Shown here piece by piece: positions 36,816-46,271 of a DNA stretch of 64,000 nt; positions within the stretch are counted from its first letter, which is position 1, and every line of letters begins with the position of its first letter. The DNA comes from Gracilimonas mengyeensis (lineage in GTDB: Bacteria; Bacteroidota; Rhodothermia; Balneolales; Balneolaceae): assembly GCF_900182705.1 (NCBI RefSeq), contig NZ_FXTP01000002.1:62001-126000 (forward strand), read 5' to 3'. The notes under the pieces were generated by a model, which worked only from the letters and a program-made list of their open reading frames with translations, had not been told where the DNA came from and searched no databases. The position numbers were made by a program, and so were the translations under genes.

Positions 36816-38990
36816 TTAATAATATCTGGGTGCCGGGATGTACCGGGTCTTTTCCAATTCTTTGTAATACTCAAGGTCATGCTCAGGCTTTTCGTATTGA
36901 TCTGGAATGGGTTTGTTTGAATGCGTCTGGAAATACAGTACGCAGGAGTTTCTCCAAATCACAGCATCCTTCTCCTGTATTTCTAAGAGAGCTTTTACTT
37001 CTTCAAAACGATGTTCGTCAATAAGGCCTTCAATAGATTCCCATTCCTCCTGCATCCAGCGAACCGTTTCAACTCCCTGATAATATTTGTGTACCAGTTC
37101 ACCCCAAAGCGTTCGGCCGGAATCCATCTCATAATCCCATGGCAGATGGTGGAACCAAAGTAAAAACTCTTCCGGGGTAGTTTCGGGATCGCTAAATTTT
37201 TCTTCAAGAGGAGCTTCGTATTGCCCAATGGCGTTAGAACCGGTTTCCGTACGATCAAAACCAATGCCATCTTCTGCCGCTTTGTGATAATAAACAGCCG
37301 TCCAGTCGGGGCGGGGCAGGTCAGAGGTCCATGGAGCGGGACCGTAGTGGTGCCCCTGTGCATACAGGTGAGTAAGACCAAGCGGTGAGCGGTAATTCAC
37401 TCCGGCTTCGCGTGATTCCTGCATCACCTCAGTGATAGGTTCTACAAATTTAGGGTTGTTGGTGAAAGTCATCCGAAGCCATTCCTTGGCGATGTCTTCA
37501 GAACTCAGGGTATAATCCCAGGCCAGGCGACCAAAGGCGTACCAGCTGGATTGAATAAAGGGATGCCCGGTCCAGTTACGGTCAGTACCAAGATTCACAA
37601 CTCCTGCAATACCGGTATGCTCGTAGTCAAAAACTTCGCTGGCTACAATTTTGCCAACGGTAGAGCCTTCGCCCTCAGCGTAGGTGTCATGATTAAGTGC
37701 TTCAGTGAATAACGGGCCCTGGTAAGCCAGGTGATTGGCAAAGCCAAAATATTCTTGTGTGATCTGAAGTTCTAAAACAGTATTAGTGTTGGGCAAAGCA
37801 CCAAAAAGAGGGGAGAATGGTTCCCGGGGCTGGAAATCAATCGGGCCGTTTTTAACTTGCAATAAAACATTGTCCCGGAACTTGCCATCCTGTGGTACAA
37901 ATTCATCATATGCTTCCCGGAAACGATCGGTTTGTTCGGGGCTGTACACGAAAGCTCTCCAGATCAGGAGGCCATCCTGTGGAGCTACGGCATCAGCCAG
38001 CATGTTGGCGCCTTCAGCATGGGTACGATTGTATTGAAAGGGGCCGGGTTGACCTTCGGAGTCGGCTTTTACCAGAAATCCGCCAAAGTCAGGAATACGT
38101 TCGTAGATATCAGCGGCTTTTTCGTTCCACCATTCCTGAACTTCCGGAGCTAAAGGATCGGCTGTTTCCAGACCGCCTACTTCAATGGGGGATTGAAAGT
38201 TCACGGATAAATACACTTTAATACCATACGGACGAAATATATCAGCGAGCACTTCTACTTTTTCGAGAAAATCCTCATTTAAAATACGTGGATCGGCATT
38301 TACATTATTGAGTACGGTTCCGTTGATACCCATCGAGGCATTCAGGCGGGCATAATCCGTGTAGCGGGGATCTTTGTATTCGGGAAGGCGCCCCCAGTCC
38401 CAAAGAGAAAGCCCGGCATAACCACGTTCAACCAGTCGGTTCAGGTTATCCCAGTGGTTCAAAATGCGGTTTTCAATTTTTGGGGATGAAGATACAGAAA
38501 CGCCATCCAGGTACTGATGGGTTTGCATCATTCGTAAAAGGTGATAAACACCATATAATACTCCGATATCAGTGTTAGCCGCTATCAGGGTAATTTCCTT
38601 TCCGTCCAATTCACGACGCTGGATGATATAGCCTTCCGGGCCGGAATCGGATAAAAGCGTTTTCAGGTTTAATTCTGAAAAATCGGACAGCTCCTTTATT
38701 GTCCCAATTAAAAGTGTGCCACCTTGCACACTGCCTGCAGTGAAGTCGAATTCAGTGCCCATTAGGCCTTTTAAACCTATTTCTAGCTCTTCTTGAGCCG
38801 CTTTGAGGGTGGGGGAATCTCCCTTGATCAGCACATGATTAAACTGGGCTTGGTAAGACTTTAGTACTTCTGCATTATCAATCTTGTCATAACGCAGCCA
38901 GGCCCGATAGCCGTCTTCAGCTTGTAAGGAAAAGGGGGCTGCTATAAATAGAAGCAGGAATAGGGAGAGAAATGTTTTTCTGATAGTCAT
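36816..38990 (-). CDS. aguA: GH67 alpha-glucuronidase
   Basis: 724 residues with a signal peptide ending FSLQAE. GH67 removes (4-O-methyl-)glucuronic acid from the non-reducing-end xylose of aldouronic acids. Visible are the N-terminal beta-rich domain, the barrel with [15 protein letters not shown], the acidic [10 protein letters not shown] motif near residue 308, [41 protein letters not shown], and the C-terminal helical domain with [21 protein letters not shown]. The substrate type implies glucuronoxylan is a target. It starts 2 bases after the SDR stop codon, so the two are co-translated. Many GH67 enzymes are intracellular, so the export signal here is notable. Confidence 0.95.
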   Translation of the reverse strand: MTIRKTFLSLFLLLFIAAPFSLQAEDGYRAWLRYDKIDNAEVLKSYQAQFNHVLIKGDSPTLKAAQEELEIGLKGLMGTEFDFTAGSVQGGTLLIGTIKELSDFSELNLKTLLSDSGPEGYIIQRRELDGKEITLIAANTDIGVLYGVYHLLRMMQTHQYLDGVSVSSSPKIENRILNHWDNLNRLVERGYAGLSLWDWGRLPEYKDPRYTDYARLNASMGINGTVLNNVNADPRILNEDFLEKVEVLADIFRPYGIKVYLSVNFQSPIEVGGLETADPLAPEVQEWWNEKAADIYERIPDFGGFLVKADSEGQPGPFQYNRTHAEGANMLADAVAPQDGLLIWRAFVYSPEQTDRFREAYDEFVPQDGKFRDNVLLQVKNGPIDFQPREPFSPLFGALPNTNTVLELQITQEYFGFANHLAYQGPLFTEALNHDTYAEGEGSTVGKIVASEVFDYEHTGIAGVVNLGTDRNWTGHPFIQSSWYAFGRLAWDYTLSSEDIAKEWLRMTFTNNPKFVEPITEVMQESREAGVNYRSPLGLTHLYAQGHHYGPAPWTSDLPRPDWTAVYYHKAAEDGIGFDRTETGSNAIGQYEAPLEEKFSDPETTPEEFLLWFHHLPWDYEMDSGRTLWGELVHKYYQGVETVRWMQEEWESIEGLIDEHRFEEVKALLEIQEKDAVIWRNSCVLYFQTHSNKPIPDQYEKPEHDLEYYKELEKTRYIPAPRYY

Positions 38991-38992
38991 AA

Positions 38993-39754
38993 TTAAAATC
39001 CTATTGAGTTACCGCCGTCTACAGGCAGGTTTACACCGGTTACAAATTTAGCGGCATCGGATGCCAGGTATACCGCGGCTGCGGCAATGTCGTCAGCTTG
39101 ACCCAATTTATTCATAGGCGTACGGTCCATCACACGTTTTTCCCGGGCGGGATCAGAGTCAAACGCTTCGCGCAACATGGGTGAGTCTATAAATCCCGGA
39201 GCAATAGCATTAACACGAATGCCTTCGCCGGATAAATCTACGGCTAGTGAGCGGGTCATGCCCAATACCGCAGTTTTTGAGGAGGTGTAGGCGGTTACAT
39301 CGGTGATGCCATACATGGCTGCCATGGAAGTGATGTTGATGATGGAACCTTTGCCTCTGGGAAGCATTTTTTTGGCTACTTCGCGAGTGAGTGAGAAAAG
39401 ACCATTAACGTTGGTCTGAATAATATCATTGAATTCTTCGTCGGTTACTTCGGTGAGTGGTTTTTTCATATTGACTCCGGCATTGTTAACCAAAATATCA
39501 ATAGGGCCGAAATCTGACTCCACTTGTCCCACCAAACCAGGGAGCGTATCAAATTCCGTTACGTCGTTGACGATGTAGTGAGCATTCTTTCCCAGCTTTT
39601 CCACGGCTTCTTCCAGTTTATGCTCCCTCCGGCCGGTAATAATAACAGTGGCTCCTGCTTCAATAAAAGCTTTGGTGATACCAAAACCGAGTCCTGTACC
39701 GCCACCGGTAACGATGGCTATTTTATTTTGCAGGCTGAAGAGATCAGAAGTCAT
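38993..39754 (-). CDS. SDR-family oxidoreductase, first gene of the GH67 operon
   Basis: 253 residues, classical short-chain dehydrogenase: TGGGTGLG nucleotide motif near residue 17, NNAGVN near 89, catalytic Ser in NITSMA and YTSSK (Tyr/Lys) near 155, and a C-terminal VDGGNSIGF. It resembles sugar-acid dehydrogenases such as gluconate 5-dehydrogenase and 2-dehydro-3-deoxy-gluconate dehydrogenase (KduD/IdnO type). Placement directly ahead of GH67 suggests a role in glucuronate or fructuronate reduction, which is inference. No UxaC, UxuA or UxuB is present in this window. Confidence 0.85.
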   Translation of the reverse strand: MTSDLFSLQNKIAIVTGGGTGLGFGITKAFIEAGATVIITGRREHKLEEAVEKLGKNAHYIVNDVTEFDTLPGLVGQVESDFGPIDILVNNAGVNMKKPLTEVTDEEFNDIIQTNVNGLFSLTREVAKKMLPRGKGSIINITSMAAMYGITDVTAYTSSKTAVLGMTRSLAVDLSGEGIRVNAIAPGFIDSPMLREAFDSDPAREKRVMDRTPMNKLGQADDIAAAAVYLASDAAKFVTGVNLPVDGGNSIGF

Positions 39755-40191
39755 AAAAAAGTAAAGAGTTTAAAAATTTGGATTAAATTTGCGCAATTTT
39801 AGACCATCATTTTAAGCCAAGGCATAAAGTATTTGCCGCATAAGTACTTTGGAATGGTATACTTTAAGTGTTTCTGAATACTCCAACAGTCAAGGATAGA
39901 TTTTAGTATGACAATATCCTGTTTACATGAAGAACAGTTGAATAACCGGCAAAGGTAAAGCGTTAACTTAAAATTAAGAGCTGAAATGGAACAAATATCT
40001 TATTTGAAAAAATAAAACAGAGCTTGTTTCAGAGACAGCTCAAGGCTGTTTGAGCCAACGGTTTGGCTGCTGCGCTCAATATATTTAAAAGAGTGAAATA
40101 ATGAAAAAGAGTTGAGCAATATTTACCGCAATTAAAAGCAAATTTTGCTCAACACTCTTTGTAATTAAAAAAGACAATAACCGGAGTTTAA
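39755..40191. promoter_or_regulatory. Long promoter region of the SDR-GH67-GH10-GPH-GH10 operon
   Basis: 437 bases without a gene. It contains the composite operator and TATATTG box (40077-40151) and, nearer the SDR start, TTGCGCAA at 39789-39796, an eight-base palindrome resembling the operator arms. The leader from the predicted promoter to the SDR start is about 320 bases. A CCAACGG...CTGTTTGAGCC-like GC-richer patch near 40045-40070 may form a hairpin. Confidence 0.55.
40077..40151 (-). promoter_or_regulatory. Composite xylan-regulon operator and promoter of the GH67 operon
   Basis: On the minus strand, TGAGCAA-AAT-TTGCTTT (40151 to 40135) is followed by TTGCTCA (40119 to 40113), giving TGAGCAA-N25-TTGCTCA, 39 bases. 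TATATTG (40083 to 40077) starts 36 bases after the start of the second arm. The intervening TTTTTCATTATTTCACTC-like run matches receptor promoter 1. Confidence 0.8.
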
Positions 40192-41895
40192 TTACTTAAG
40201 CAAGGTCATTTTGCGAACCTTGGTAAAAGATTGAGAGCCTGTAACGCTCAGTTTATAAAAATAGACTCCACTTGAAAGATGGCCGGCATCAAAATTGACG
40301 GTATGCGTTCCTGCAAATTGAGGTTGGTCTAAGAGCGTGGTGACTTTTCTTCCTGCTATGTCGAACACCTCAAGCGTAACTTCGCTTTTTACAGGTAGTT
40401 TATAGGTAATCACCGTAACAGGGTTAAAAGGGTTGGGATAGTTTTGATCCAGGGCAAATGCCGGAGGTGGTGTGGGTGAGGTCTCGTTGATACTGGTAGA
40501 CATTCCTGAAAAATCCACTTCCCAGATGTGCGTTTGGCTCCATCCATTCAGCCAGCTGTTTTTAAATTCCAGCACGTAAATCTTATCACCAACAATTTCG
40601 GAATCAATGGGGTTGAGAAATCCACTGGCAATGCGGGTACTGTTCATGGTAAAGGTATCACCGGAAGGTGTGAGTTCAAGATGCAAAAGGTCTTCGCCGG
40701 GATCATTCATGTGTTGCAGTAAAAAGTAGGGATCATTGCCACCGGTAAATGCCAGCACAAAGCCATCACCGGTATAATTTCCAGATAGGGCACTATCAGC
40801 ATCAAAAACGAGCCCTAAGGAAGAACGGTGGCCGGTAAAGGAAGCAATGGCAGTATCTTGTGCGCTGGCATCCAGTACTTCCCCGGTCTCGGCATCTTTA
40901 TAGTTAACGCCATCCGGGCCGTAATTCAAAATAGGTTCTGTAAACTCAAGATCTTCGGGAGGGGCCGGATAGTCGGGGTCATTATAAAAGATGGCATCTC
41001 TCGAATCAGTAGAGAGTAACAGGTCTTCTTCGGGGTTGTAGCCTTCAAACTGCATAGGCGTGTCATTGCCTCCAATGCGCCATGGGAAACCGTAATGTTT
41101 GCCTTCCTGCAGCCAATTGAATTCACCGGGATCGTCACGTTCGCCGGCATTATCAGCAGAAAAAAGCCGGCCTTCTCCGTCAAAAGCTAGTCCAAAGCTA
41201 TTTCGGGTACCCTCGGCAAAGATGTATCCATTTGCATTTAGGTAGTTAAGGTCATTTTCAAGAAAAAGATCGGTGGAATCGGCGGGAACCTTCAGGATTT
41301 TAGCGGTGAGAGGGACTTCGCGAGTGCCGGGATACAAGCCTTCGTCAGGATACCCTTCTCCCCAAACAGCTTGTTCCTCACCGTGGTCGGTGCGTGAGCC
41401 GCTATTGATATAAAGATATTCGTCATTCGGCCCAATCTTGATTTCATTCATGATGTGATCAAAATCGGTATTGCTTAGTGGGTAGGGGGCAGTAGTGGCT
41501 ACGGTTGACCACGTCCAGGCGTCCCCGTCTATAACACCTCTTTTTATGTAAACAATGTTCGTGGCATTTTCTGTATCAGGATTATTGCCTACCAGGTAGA
41601 AGGTGCCATCTGACGAAATGGTAAGTCCCTGAGCATCTTCAATACCAAGCTCAGAAGCAGTTTGCACTTGAGTGATGGTATTTGCTTCCACATCTACGCG
41701 GTGAATTCCCGAGGACTGGGTGAGTACATATAAATAGCCGTCGGTAGGGTTGTGTGCAATTTTGACCGGCGCACTGGGTGTTTGTGCCACGGCCCGAAGC
41801 CCAAGGCTTGAATCATGAACCTGGGGAGATTGGTTCTGGGCTGTAATCAATGTTGGAATTAAGACAAAAAGTGACCATAGGATATATTTTCGCAT
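40192..41895 (-). CDS. Secreted glucose/sorbosone-dehydrogenase-like (PQQ aldose dehydrogenase fold) protein with type A sorting domain
   Basis: 567 residues from ATG 41895, chosen because MRKYILWSLFVLIPTLITAQ is a clean signal peptide. An upstream ATG at 41919 would add eight residues. The body is a six-bladed propeller of the soluble aldose dehydrogenase type: EGTRNSFGLAFDGEGRLFSADNAGERDDPGEFNWLQEGKHYGFPW and TGHRSSLGLVFD. The last 88 residues are a sorting domain (FALDQNYPNPFNPVT to KMTLLK). It could oxidise xylose or other aldoses outside the cell with PQQ. Cofactor residues were not individually checked. An operator-like palindrome lies 75 bases upstream. Confidence 0.82.
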   Translation of the reverse strand: MRKYILWSLFVLIPTLITAQNQSPQVHDSSLGLRAVAQTPSAPVKIAHNPTDGYLYVLTQSSGIHRVDVEANTITQVQTASELGIEDAQGLTISSDGTFYLVGNNPDTENATNIVYIKRGVIDGDAWTWSTVATTAPYPLSNTDFDHIMNEIKIGPNDEYLYINSGSRTDHGEEQAVWGEGYPDEGLYPGTREVPLTAKILKVPADSTDLFLENDLNYLNANGYIFAEGTRNSFGLAFDGEGRLFSADNAGERDDPGEFNWLQEGKHYGFPWRIGGNDTPMQFEGYNPEEDLLLSTDSRDAIFYNDPDYPAPPEDLEFTEPILNYGPDGVNYKDAETGEVLDASAQDTAIASFTGHRSSLGLVFDADSALSGNYTGDGFVLAFTGGNDPYFLLQHMNDPGEDLLHLELTPSGDTFTMNSTRIASGFLNPIDSEIVGDKIYVLEFKNSWLNGWSQTHIWEVDFSGMSTSINETSPTPPPAFALDQNYPNPFNPVTVITYKLPVKSEVTLEVFDIAGRKVTTLLDQPQFAGTHTVNFDAGHLSSGVYFYKLSVTGSQSFTKVRKMTLLK

Positions 41896-42248
41896 AATAG
41901 GAAGTGAGTTAGGCTTCAATTTACCCTAAGAAATAACAAATTCAGATAAGACAAAAATTTTAATTTTTTTAGGCAAATTTTGTTCAATCTAAAGTCTGAG
42001 CTTCACTGATTAAGAAAAACCAGGGCATATTGGTTTTAAATGATGATTATTCGAATTTGTATAGTTGTAGAAAGAAAGGAGGGATTTAAGAAGTGTGGAC
42101 AAATTATGAGAGGAAGGGAGGATAATTTTCACAGTAAAACAATGTCAACAGTAGGGGGCTGGAAAAAATACAGACCAAATATTGCAGATTACTTGTGCTT
42201 GGACGTTGACAAATAATCTGCAATTTCAATTGAAAACAAAGGCAGCGT
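41896..42248. other. Intergenic region with operator-like site and hairpin
   Basis: About 350 bases. Contents: operator-like TAGGCAA-ATT-TTGTTCA at 41970-41986, AT-rich promoter sequence for the gene at 41895, and a perfect 11-bp inverted repeat ATTGCAGATTA/TAATCTGCAAT at 42181-42224 that may end the amidase transcript. No gene is visible. Confidence 0.55.
41970..41986 (-). promoter_or_regulatory. Operator-like palindrome before the PQQ-type dehydrogenase gene
   Basis: TAGGCAA-ATT-TTGTTCA fits the 7-3-7 pattern with two changes from TGAGCAA-N3-TTGCTCA. The second distal arm present at the other promoters is not convincing here. Confidence 0.45.
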
Positions 42249-43817
42249 TTAGTTGCCGTTCCGGAATTCAGGCACTCTTCGAACTTGTGTAGCTTGTTCA
42301 AAGCCATAGGCGATTTCAATTAACACCGGCTCACTCCAGGCACGTCCAAAAAAGGAGATGCCAACCGGCAGGCCATCAATATAGCCCATGGGTACGGTGA
42401 TATTGGGATAGCCGGCGCGTGCTGCCGGTGAACTGGAGGACACTGCAAAGTTGTCGCCATTGGTGAGGTCGGTTTTCCAGGCCGGACCACCCGTAGGACC
42501 AACAATGGCATCCAGATCATGTTCTTCCATAACCTTATCGATGCCTTCTTCCCGTGTGAATTTCATCATGCGTTCCAAAGCCTCGGTATATTCCTCAGAT
42601 TCTAAATTACCTTTTTCATTTGCCATGATTAGCAGGTCGTGATCGAAAAATTGCATTTCCGCGGAGTCGGCGAGCGTAGAATCTACCAGTTCGTCCATAT
42701 TTTTAACTGGCGCATCATCCCCCAAAGAGGCGAAATACTTGTTCAACCCGTCTTTGAATTCATAAAGGAGGACCTGGAAAGAGTCTCCCCCAACATTTTC
42801 TCCACTTACCTGGTCTATATCAATCACCGTGGCTCCCTGTTCCTCCAGAAAGCGGCGCGTCTGGTACATCAAAGTATCCACGCGATGATGGTTTCCAAGC
42901 GGACCGGTCCAGAAGCCAATGCGCTTGCCTTGCAATCCATCAGCATTGAGGAACTGAGTATAATCGGTGTGAAAGTTGCCTTCGCTGGCAAGTGTTTTGC
43001 CATCGCTTTCATCCATCCCAACCATGGCGCCTAAAGCTATGGCAGCATCGGTTACGGTGCGGGTCATGGGCCCGGCGGTATCCTGGGTGTAAGAAATGGG
43101 GATGATACCACTGCGGCTTAATAATCCCACGGTTGGTTTGATCCCAACAATGCCATTGGCTGAAGAAGGGCAGGTGATGGAGCCATTGGTTTCTGAACCA
43201 ATAGCGATGACAGCAAGATTGGCGGAAATAGCGGCACCGGGCCCAGAGCTTGATCCACAAGGATTGCGGGTTAAGTCATAGGGATTATGCACTTGGCCGC
43301 CCAGAGCGCTCCAGCCACTGGATGAAAAGCTGCTGTGAAAATTGGCCCATTCACTCAGGTTAGCTTTGCCCAAAATGACGGCTCCGGCTTCTCTTAATTT
43401 GGCAGTGATAAAGGCATCCTGGTCAGGAACCGAGCCGTCCATAATATTAGCACCCGCCGTGGTCGGCATATCATCGGTATCAATGTTGTCTTTTAAAACT
43501 ACAGGTACGCCATGTAGCGGACCGCGTACGTTGCCATTTGCCCATTCCTCATCCAGTTTTTTTGCGGTTTCTACAGCTTTTGGGTTGATATAGAGCATGG
43601 AGTTGAGCTGTGGCCCAAACTGGTCAATGGCTTCAATCCGTTTCAGGTAGGCATCAGTGACCTCGGCAATGGTGAAATCACCCCGTTCATAGCCTTCCTG
43701 TAATTCTGTAACTGTAATTTCTTCCAGATTTAATTTGTGATAGCCCGATTGAGGCTGACAGGCCAGGAAAAAAATGGGTAGTACAAAAAGTATGAAACAG
43801 AACTTCTTCATGATCAT
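42249..43817 (-). CDS. Amidase-signature enzyme, lipoprotein
   Basis: 522 residues with lipoprotein signal ending FFLAC. The amidase signature is complete: Lys in GVPVVLKDNIDTD, the Ser-rich GGSSSGP-type loop (NPCGSSSGPGAAISANLAVIAIGSETNGSI), followed by GIKPTVGLLSRSGIIPIS. It hydrolyses a carboxamide of unknown nature in the periplasm or on the membrane. The gene ends the xylan region and diverges from the SQR gene at 44019. ATGs at residues 1 and 3 are both possible, and the signal is intact with either. Confidence 0.92.
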   Translation of the reverse strand: MIMKKFCFILFVLPIFFLACQPQSGYHKLNLEEITVTELQEGYERGDFTIAEVTDAYLKRIEAIDQFGPQLNSMLYINPKAVETAKKLDEEWANGNVRGPLHGVPVVLKDNIDTDDMPTTAGANIMDGSVPDQDAFITAKLREAGAVILGKANLSEWANFHSSFSSSGWSALGGQVHNPYDLTRNPCGSSSGPGAAISANLAVIAIGSETNGSITCPSSANGIVGIKPTVGLLSRSGIIPISYTQDTAGPMTRTVTDAAIALGAMVGMDESDGKTLASEGNFHTDYTQFLNADGLQGKRIGFWTGPLGNHHRVDTLMYQTRRFLEEQGATVIDIDQVSGENVGGDSFQVLLYEFKDGLNKYFASLGDDAPVKNMDELVDSTLADSAEMQFFDHDLLIMANEKGNLESEEYTEALERMMKFTREEGIDKVMEEHDLDAIVGPTGGPAWKTDLTNGDNFAVSSSSPAARAGYPNITVPMGYIDGLPVGISFFGRAWSEPVLIEIAYGFEQATQVRRVPEFRNGN

Positions 43818-44018
43818 TGAGATGATTTAATAGTTGAGAGTCCAGTGAATATACAAGATGAGAGGAGCCTATCCAGCGCAACCATCATTTTTTTACAAGC
43901 ACTTTTCTTCTGGAGATAAACTAATCGCCAGTATTGACAGAAATTCATCTGATGTTCACAATTATTTAATACAATCATTCAAGATAATTATTGAATAAAC
44001 ATAGTTGGGGAAGGAACC

Positions 44019-45296
44019 ATGAAACGTTTAGTGATTTTAGGAGCCGGTACAGCAGGAACGATGATGCTGAATAAACTCAGCAAAGCACTCGATCCCAAAG
44101 AGTGGAAACTTACCATTGTGGATAAAGAAGAAGAGCATTATTACCAACCGGGTTTTTTGTTCATCCCATTTGGGATATATGACAAGAAGGATGTCATCAA
44201 GCCAAAGAAAAAATTCTTTCCTAAAGAAGCAGAGGTTATTTATTCAGCCATTGACCGTATTGATGCGGAACAAAACAAAGTGCACCTGGATAATGGACAA
44301 ACGCTTTACTACAACTACCTAATTATAGCTACCGGCACAGAGATTTGCCCCGATGAAATTGAAGGAATGAATGAAGATCTGTGGCATAAATCTATATTTG
44401 ATTTTTATACCGTGGAGGGAGCGGTAGCCCTGGCAGAATTTTTAAAGGATTGGGAAGGCGGAAAGATGGTGCTGAATATTGCGGAAATGCCCATCAAGTG
44501 TCCGGTAGCACCCCTGGAGTTTGTTTTTTTGGCGGATGATTTTTTCAAGAAGAAAGGAATACGGAATAAAGTAGATATCACCCTGGTAACTCCTTTGGAT
44601 GCTGCTTTCACCAAACCGGTGGCAGCAAAATCATTGGGTGGTTTTTTGGATGAAAAAGGTATCAATCTGGTGACCGAGTTTAATATTGGACGGGTGGATA
44701 ACGAGCAGAAGAAAATCATCTCCTGGGACGAACGCGAGGTAGACTTCGATCTTTTGGTGGCTATACCGACCAATATGGGCAGTAAAGCCATTGAGCGAAG
44801 CGGTCTCGGAGACGAACTAAACTTTGTGCCTACCAATAAGCACACGCTCCAATCCGAAGCGCATGAAAATATTTTTGTGATCGGGGATGCGACCAATTTG
44901 CCTTCTTCCAAAGCCGGATCGGTAGCTCACTTTGAGTCTGAAGTTCTCTTTGAAAACCTGATGTCTGTCATTCATGGTGAGCCGATGAAGCAAATGTTTG
45001 ACGGCCACGCCAATTGCTTTATCGAATCAGGTAACGGTAAGGGTTTGCTTATCGACTTCAACTACGACGTGGAACCATTGCCCGGCAAGTTTCCGATCCC
45101 CGGAGTGGGTCCGTTTTCATTGCTGAAAGAAACACGCATGAACCACCTGGGTAAAGTGGGATTTAAGTGGTTGTACTGGAATGCGCTGATTAAAGGAAGG
45201 GAACTGCCACTGGAGTCTCAAATGTCGATGGCAGGAAAGGAAATGCCAGACATAGAACCCCAAAAAACTAAAACACTACATCTAAATCATCATTGA
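44019..45296 (+). CDS. Sulfide:quinone oxidoreductase-like flavoprotein
   Basis: 425 residues. FAD motif LGAGTAGTMMLNKL at the N-terminus, ATGTEICPDEIEG, and VIGDATNLPSSKAGSVAHFE for FAD binding. Three Cys residues (110, 161, 333) are spaced 51 and 172 apart, close to the catalytic trio known in SQR enzymes, so sulfide oxidation to a persulfide or polysulfide with electrons to quinone is plausible. The C-terminus is amphipathic, as in membrane-associated SQRs. It is the first gene of a three-gene run with TusE- and DsrE2-like genes. A weak ATTCAA-N8-TTGAAT repeat lies at 43977-43996 before the start. Confidence 0.85.
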   Translation: MKRLVILGAGTAGTMMLNKLSKALDPKEWKLTIVDKEEEHYYQPGFLFIPFGIYDKKDVIKPKKKFFPKEAEVIYSAIDRIDAEQNKVHLDNGQTLYYNYLIIATGTEICPDEIEGMNEDLWHKSIFDFYTVEGAVALAEFLKDWEGGKMVLNIAEMPIKCPVAPLEFVFLADDFFKKKGIRNKVDITLVTPLDAAFTKPVAAKSLGGFLDEKGINLVTEFNIGRVDNEQKKIISWDEREVDFDLLVAIPTNMGSKAIERSGLGDELNFVPTNKHTLQSEAHENIFVIGDATNLPSSKAGSVAHFESEVLFENLMSVIHGEPMKQMFDGHANCFIESGNGKGLLIDFNYDVEPLPGKFPIPGVGPFSLLKETRMNHLGKVGFKWLYWNALIKGRELPLESQMSMAGKEMPDIEPQKTKTLHLNHH

Positions 45297-45305
45297 GGTA
45301 TAAAA

Positions 45306-45623
45306 ATGTCTACTGAAGCAAACACAGAGAAAACAATTGTATTAGATCAGGACGGCCATCTTGCCAACCTGGAAGATTGGAACGAAGAACTAGCCCAAGA
45401 CCTGGCGGATCACGAAGGCATAGGAGCACTCACTGATCGCCACTGGGAAGTGATTAATTACATCAGGGAAGAGTTCGAAAAAAACGGAGATGCTCCTTCT
45501 ATTCGAAAGCTTACCAAAGAAAGCGGTGTATCTACCAAAGAACTATATCAGCTATTTCCTAAAGGTCCGGCCAAGAAAGCGGCCAAAGTAGCTGGCCTGC
45601 CTAAACCAAAAGGTTGTATTTAA
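45306..45623 (+). CDS. TusE/DsrC-family sulfur carrier protein with a single C-terminal Cys
   Basis: 105 residues, typical of the family. It has LANLEDWNEELAQDLADHEGI, the HTH-like SIRKLTKESGVSTKELYQLFP and the C-terminal GLPKPKGCI, in which penultimate Cys104 is the conserved persulfide-carrying residue. The second Cys of true DsrC, about ten residues before, is replaced by Ala (KKAAKVAG). The protein therefore resembles the one-Cys TusE type rather than the two-Cys DsrC that forms trisulfides. The 9-base gap to SQR and 15-base gap to the next gene show an operon. Sulfur transfer from SQR persulfide is the inferred role. Confidence 0.88.
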   Translation: MSTEANTEKTIVLDQDGHLANLEDWNEELAQDLADHEGIGALTDRHWEVINYIREEFEKNGDAPSIRKLTKESGVSTKELYQLFPKGPAKKAAKVAGLPKPKGCI

Positions 45624-45638
45624 AACACGGAGGTTGTG

Positions 45639-46160
45639 ATGACTAAATTCGTAACTCATGATCAAAAAAACGGGGAGGAGCAAGCAACAGCGGCTCCCAA
45701 ACCCATAGAAAAAGTATCCATCATCATTTCCAAGGGCTCGTTGGAGGAAGTGTACCCCGGCCTGATTATGGCCAATGGTGCCCGCATGGAAGGGATAGAA
45801 GCCACGATCTTTTTTACGTTCTTCGGGCTGGATGCCATCATAGATAAACGGATGGATAAGCTGAAAGTAGCTACCGTAGGTAACCCCGCCATGCATATCC
45901 CTACCATGATTGGGGGGCTGCCGGGAATGTCTGCTTTCGCCACGAAGAAAATGAAGAAGGAGATAGAAAAGCTGGATATACCTCCGGTTCGTGAATTCAT
46001 AGAAATGATCCATGACACCGGTGCAGAAATCTACGCTTGCCGTGCAACGGTGGATATGTTCCATCTGGAGGAAAGTGATTTTTGTGAGCAGGTAGATGGC
46101 GTTATTTCCGTAGGTGAATTTTATGAAAAGTCGGCTGGATCGCAGATTATTTTTACCTGA
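45639..46160 (+). CDS. DsrE2-like (DsrE/DsrF superfamily) sulfur-transfer protein
   Basis: 173 residues from ATG 45639, preceded by a good CGGAGG ribosome site at 45628-45633. An upstream GTG is less likely. KVSIIISKGSLEEVYPGLIMANGARMEGIEATIFFTFFGL and IHDTGAEIYACRATVDMFHL are the DsrE2 hallmarks, the latter holding the sulfur-binding Cys. A hydrophobic stretch near the middle is common in this family. It would receive sulfane sulfur from the TusE-like partner. No dsrAB, soe, hdr or tusA gene is visible in this window. Confidence 0.88.
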   Translation: MTKFVTHDQKNGEEQATAAPKPIEKVSIIISKGSLEEVYPGLIMANGARMEGIEATIFFTFFGLDAIIDKRMDKLKVATVGNPAMHIPTMIGGLPGMSAFATKKMKKEIEKLDIPPVREFIEMIHDTGAEIYACRATVDMFHLEESDFCEQVDGVISVGEFYEKSAGSQIIFT

Positions 46161-46208
46161 TAGAAGAAGGCGTTTTACCGGCAAGCTGGTTCATCAAACG
46201 TTCACATC

Positions 46209-46239
46209 AGGGAGCTATACTAATTTAAGTTAGCTCCCT
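46209..46239 (+). terminator. Hairpin after the sulfur operon
   Basis: AGGGAGCTA (46209-46217) is a perfect complement of TAGCTCCCT (46231-46239). There is no long T run, so termination efficiency is uncertain. Confidence 0.6.
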
Positions 46240-46271
46240 CAAAGGGGCAGGGCATTTCAAATTAGGAAGTC

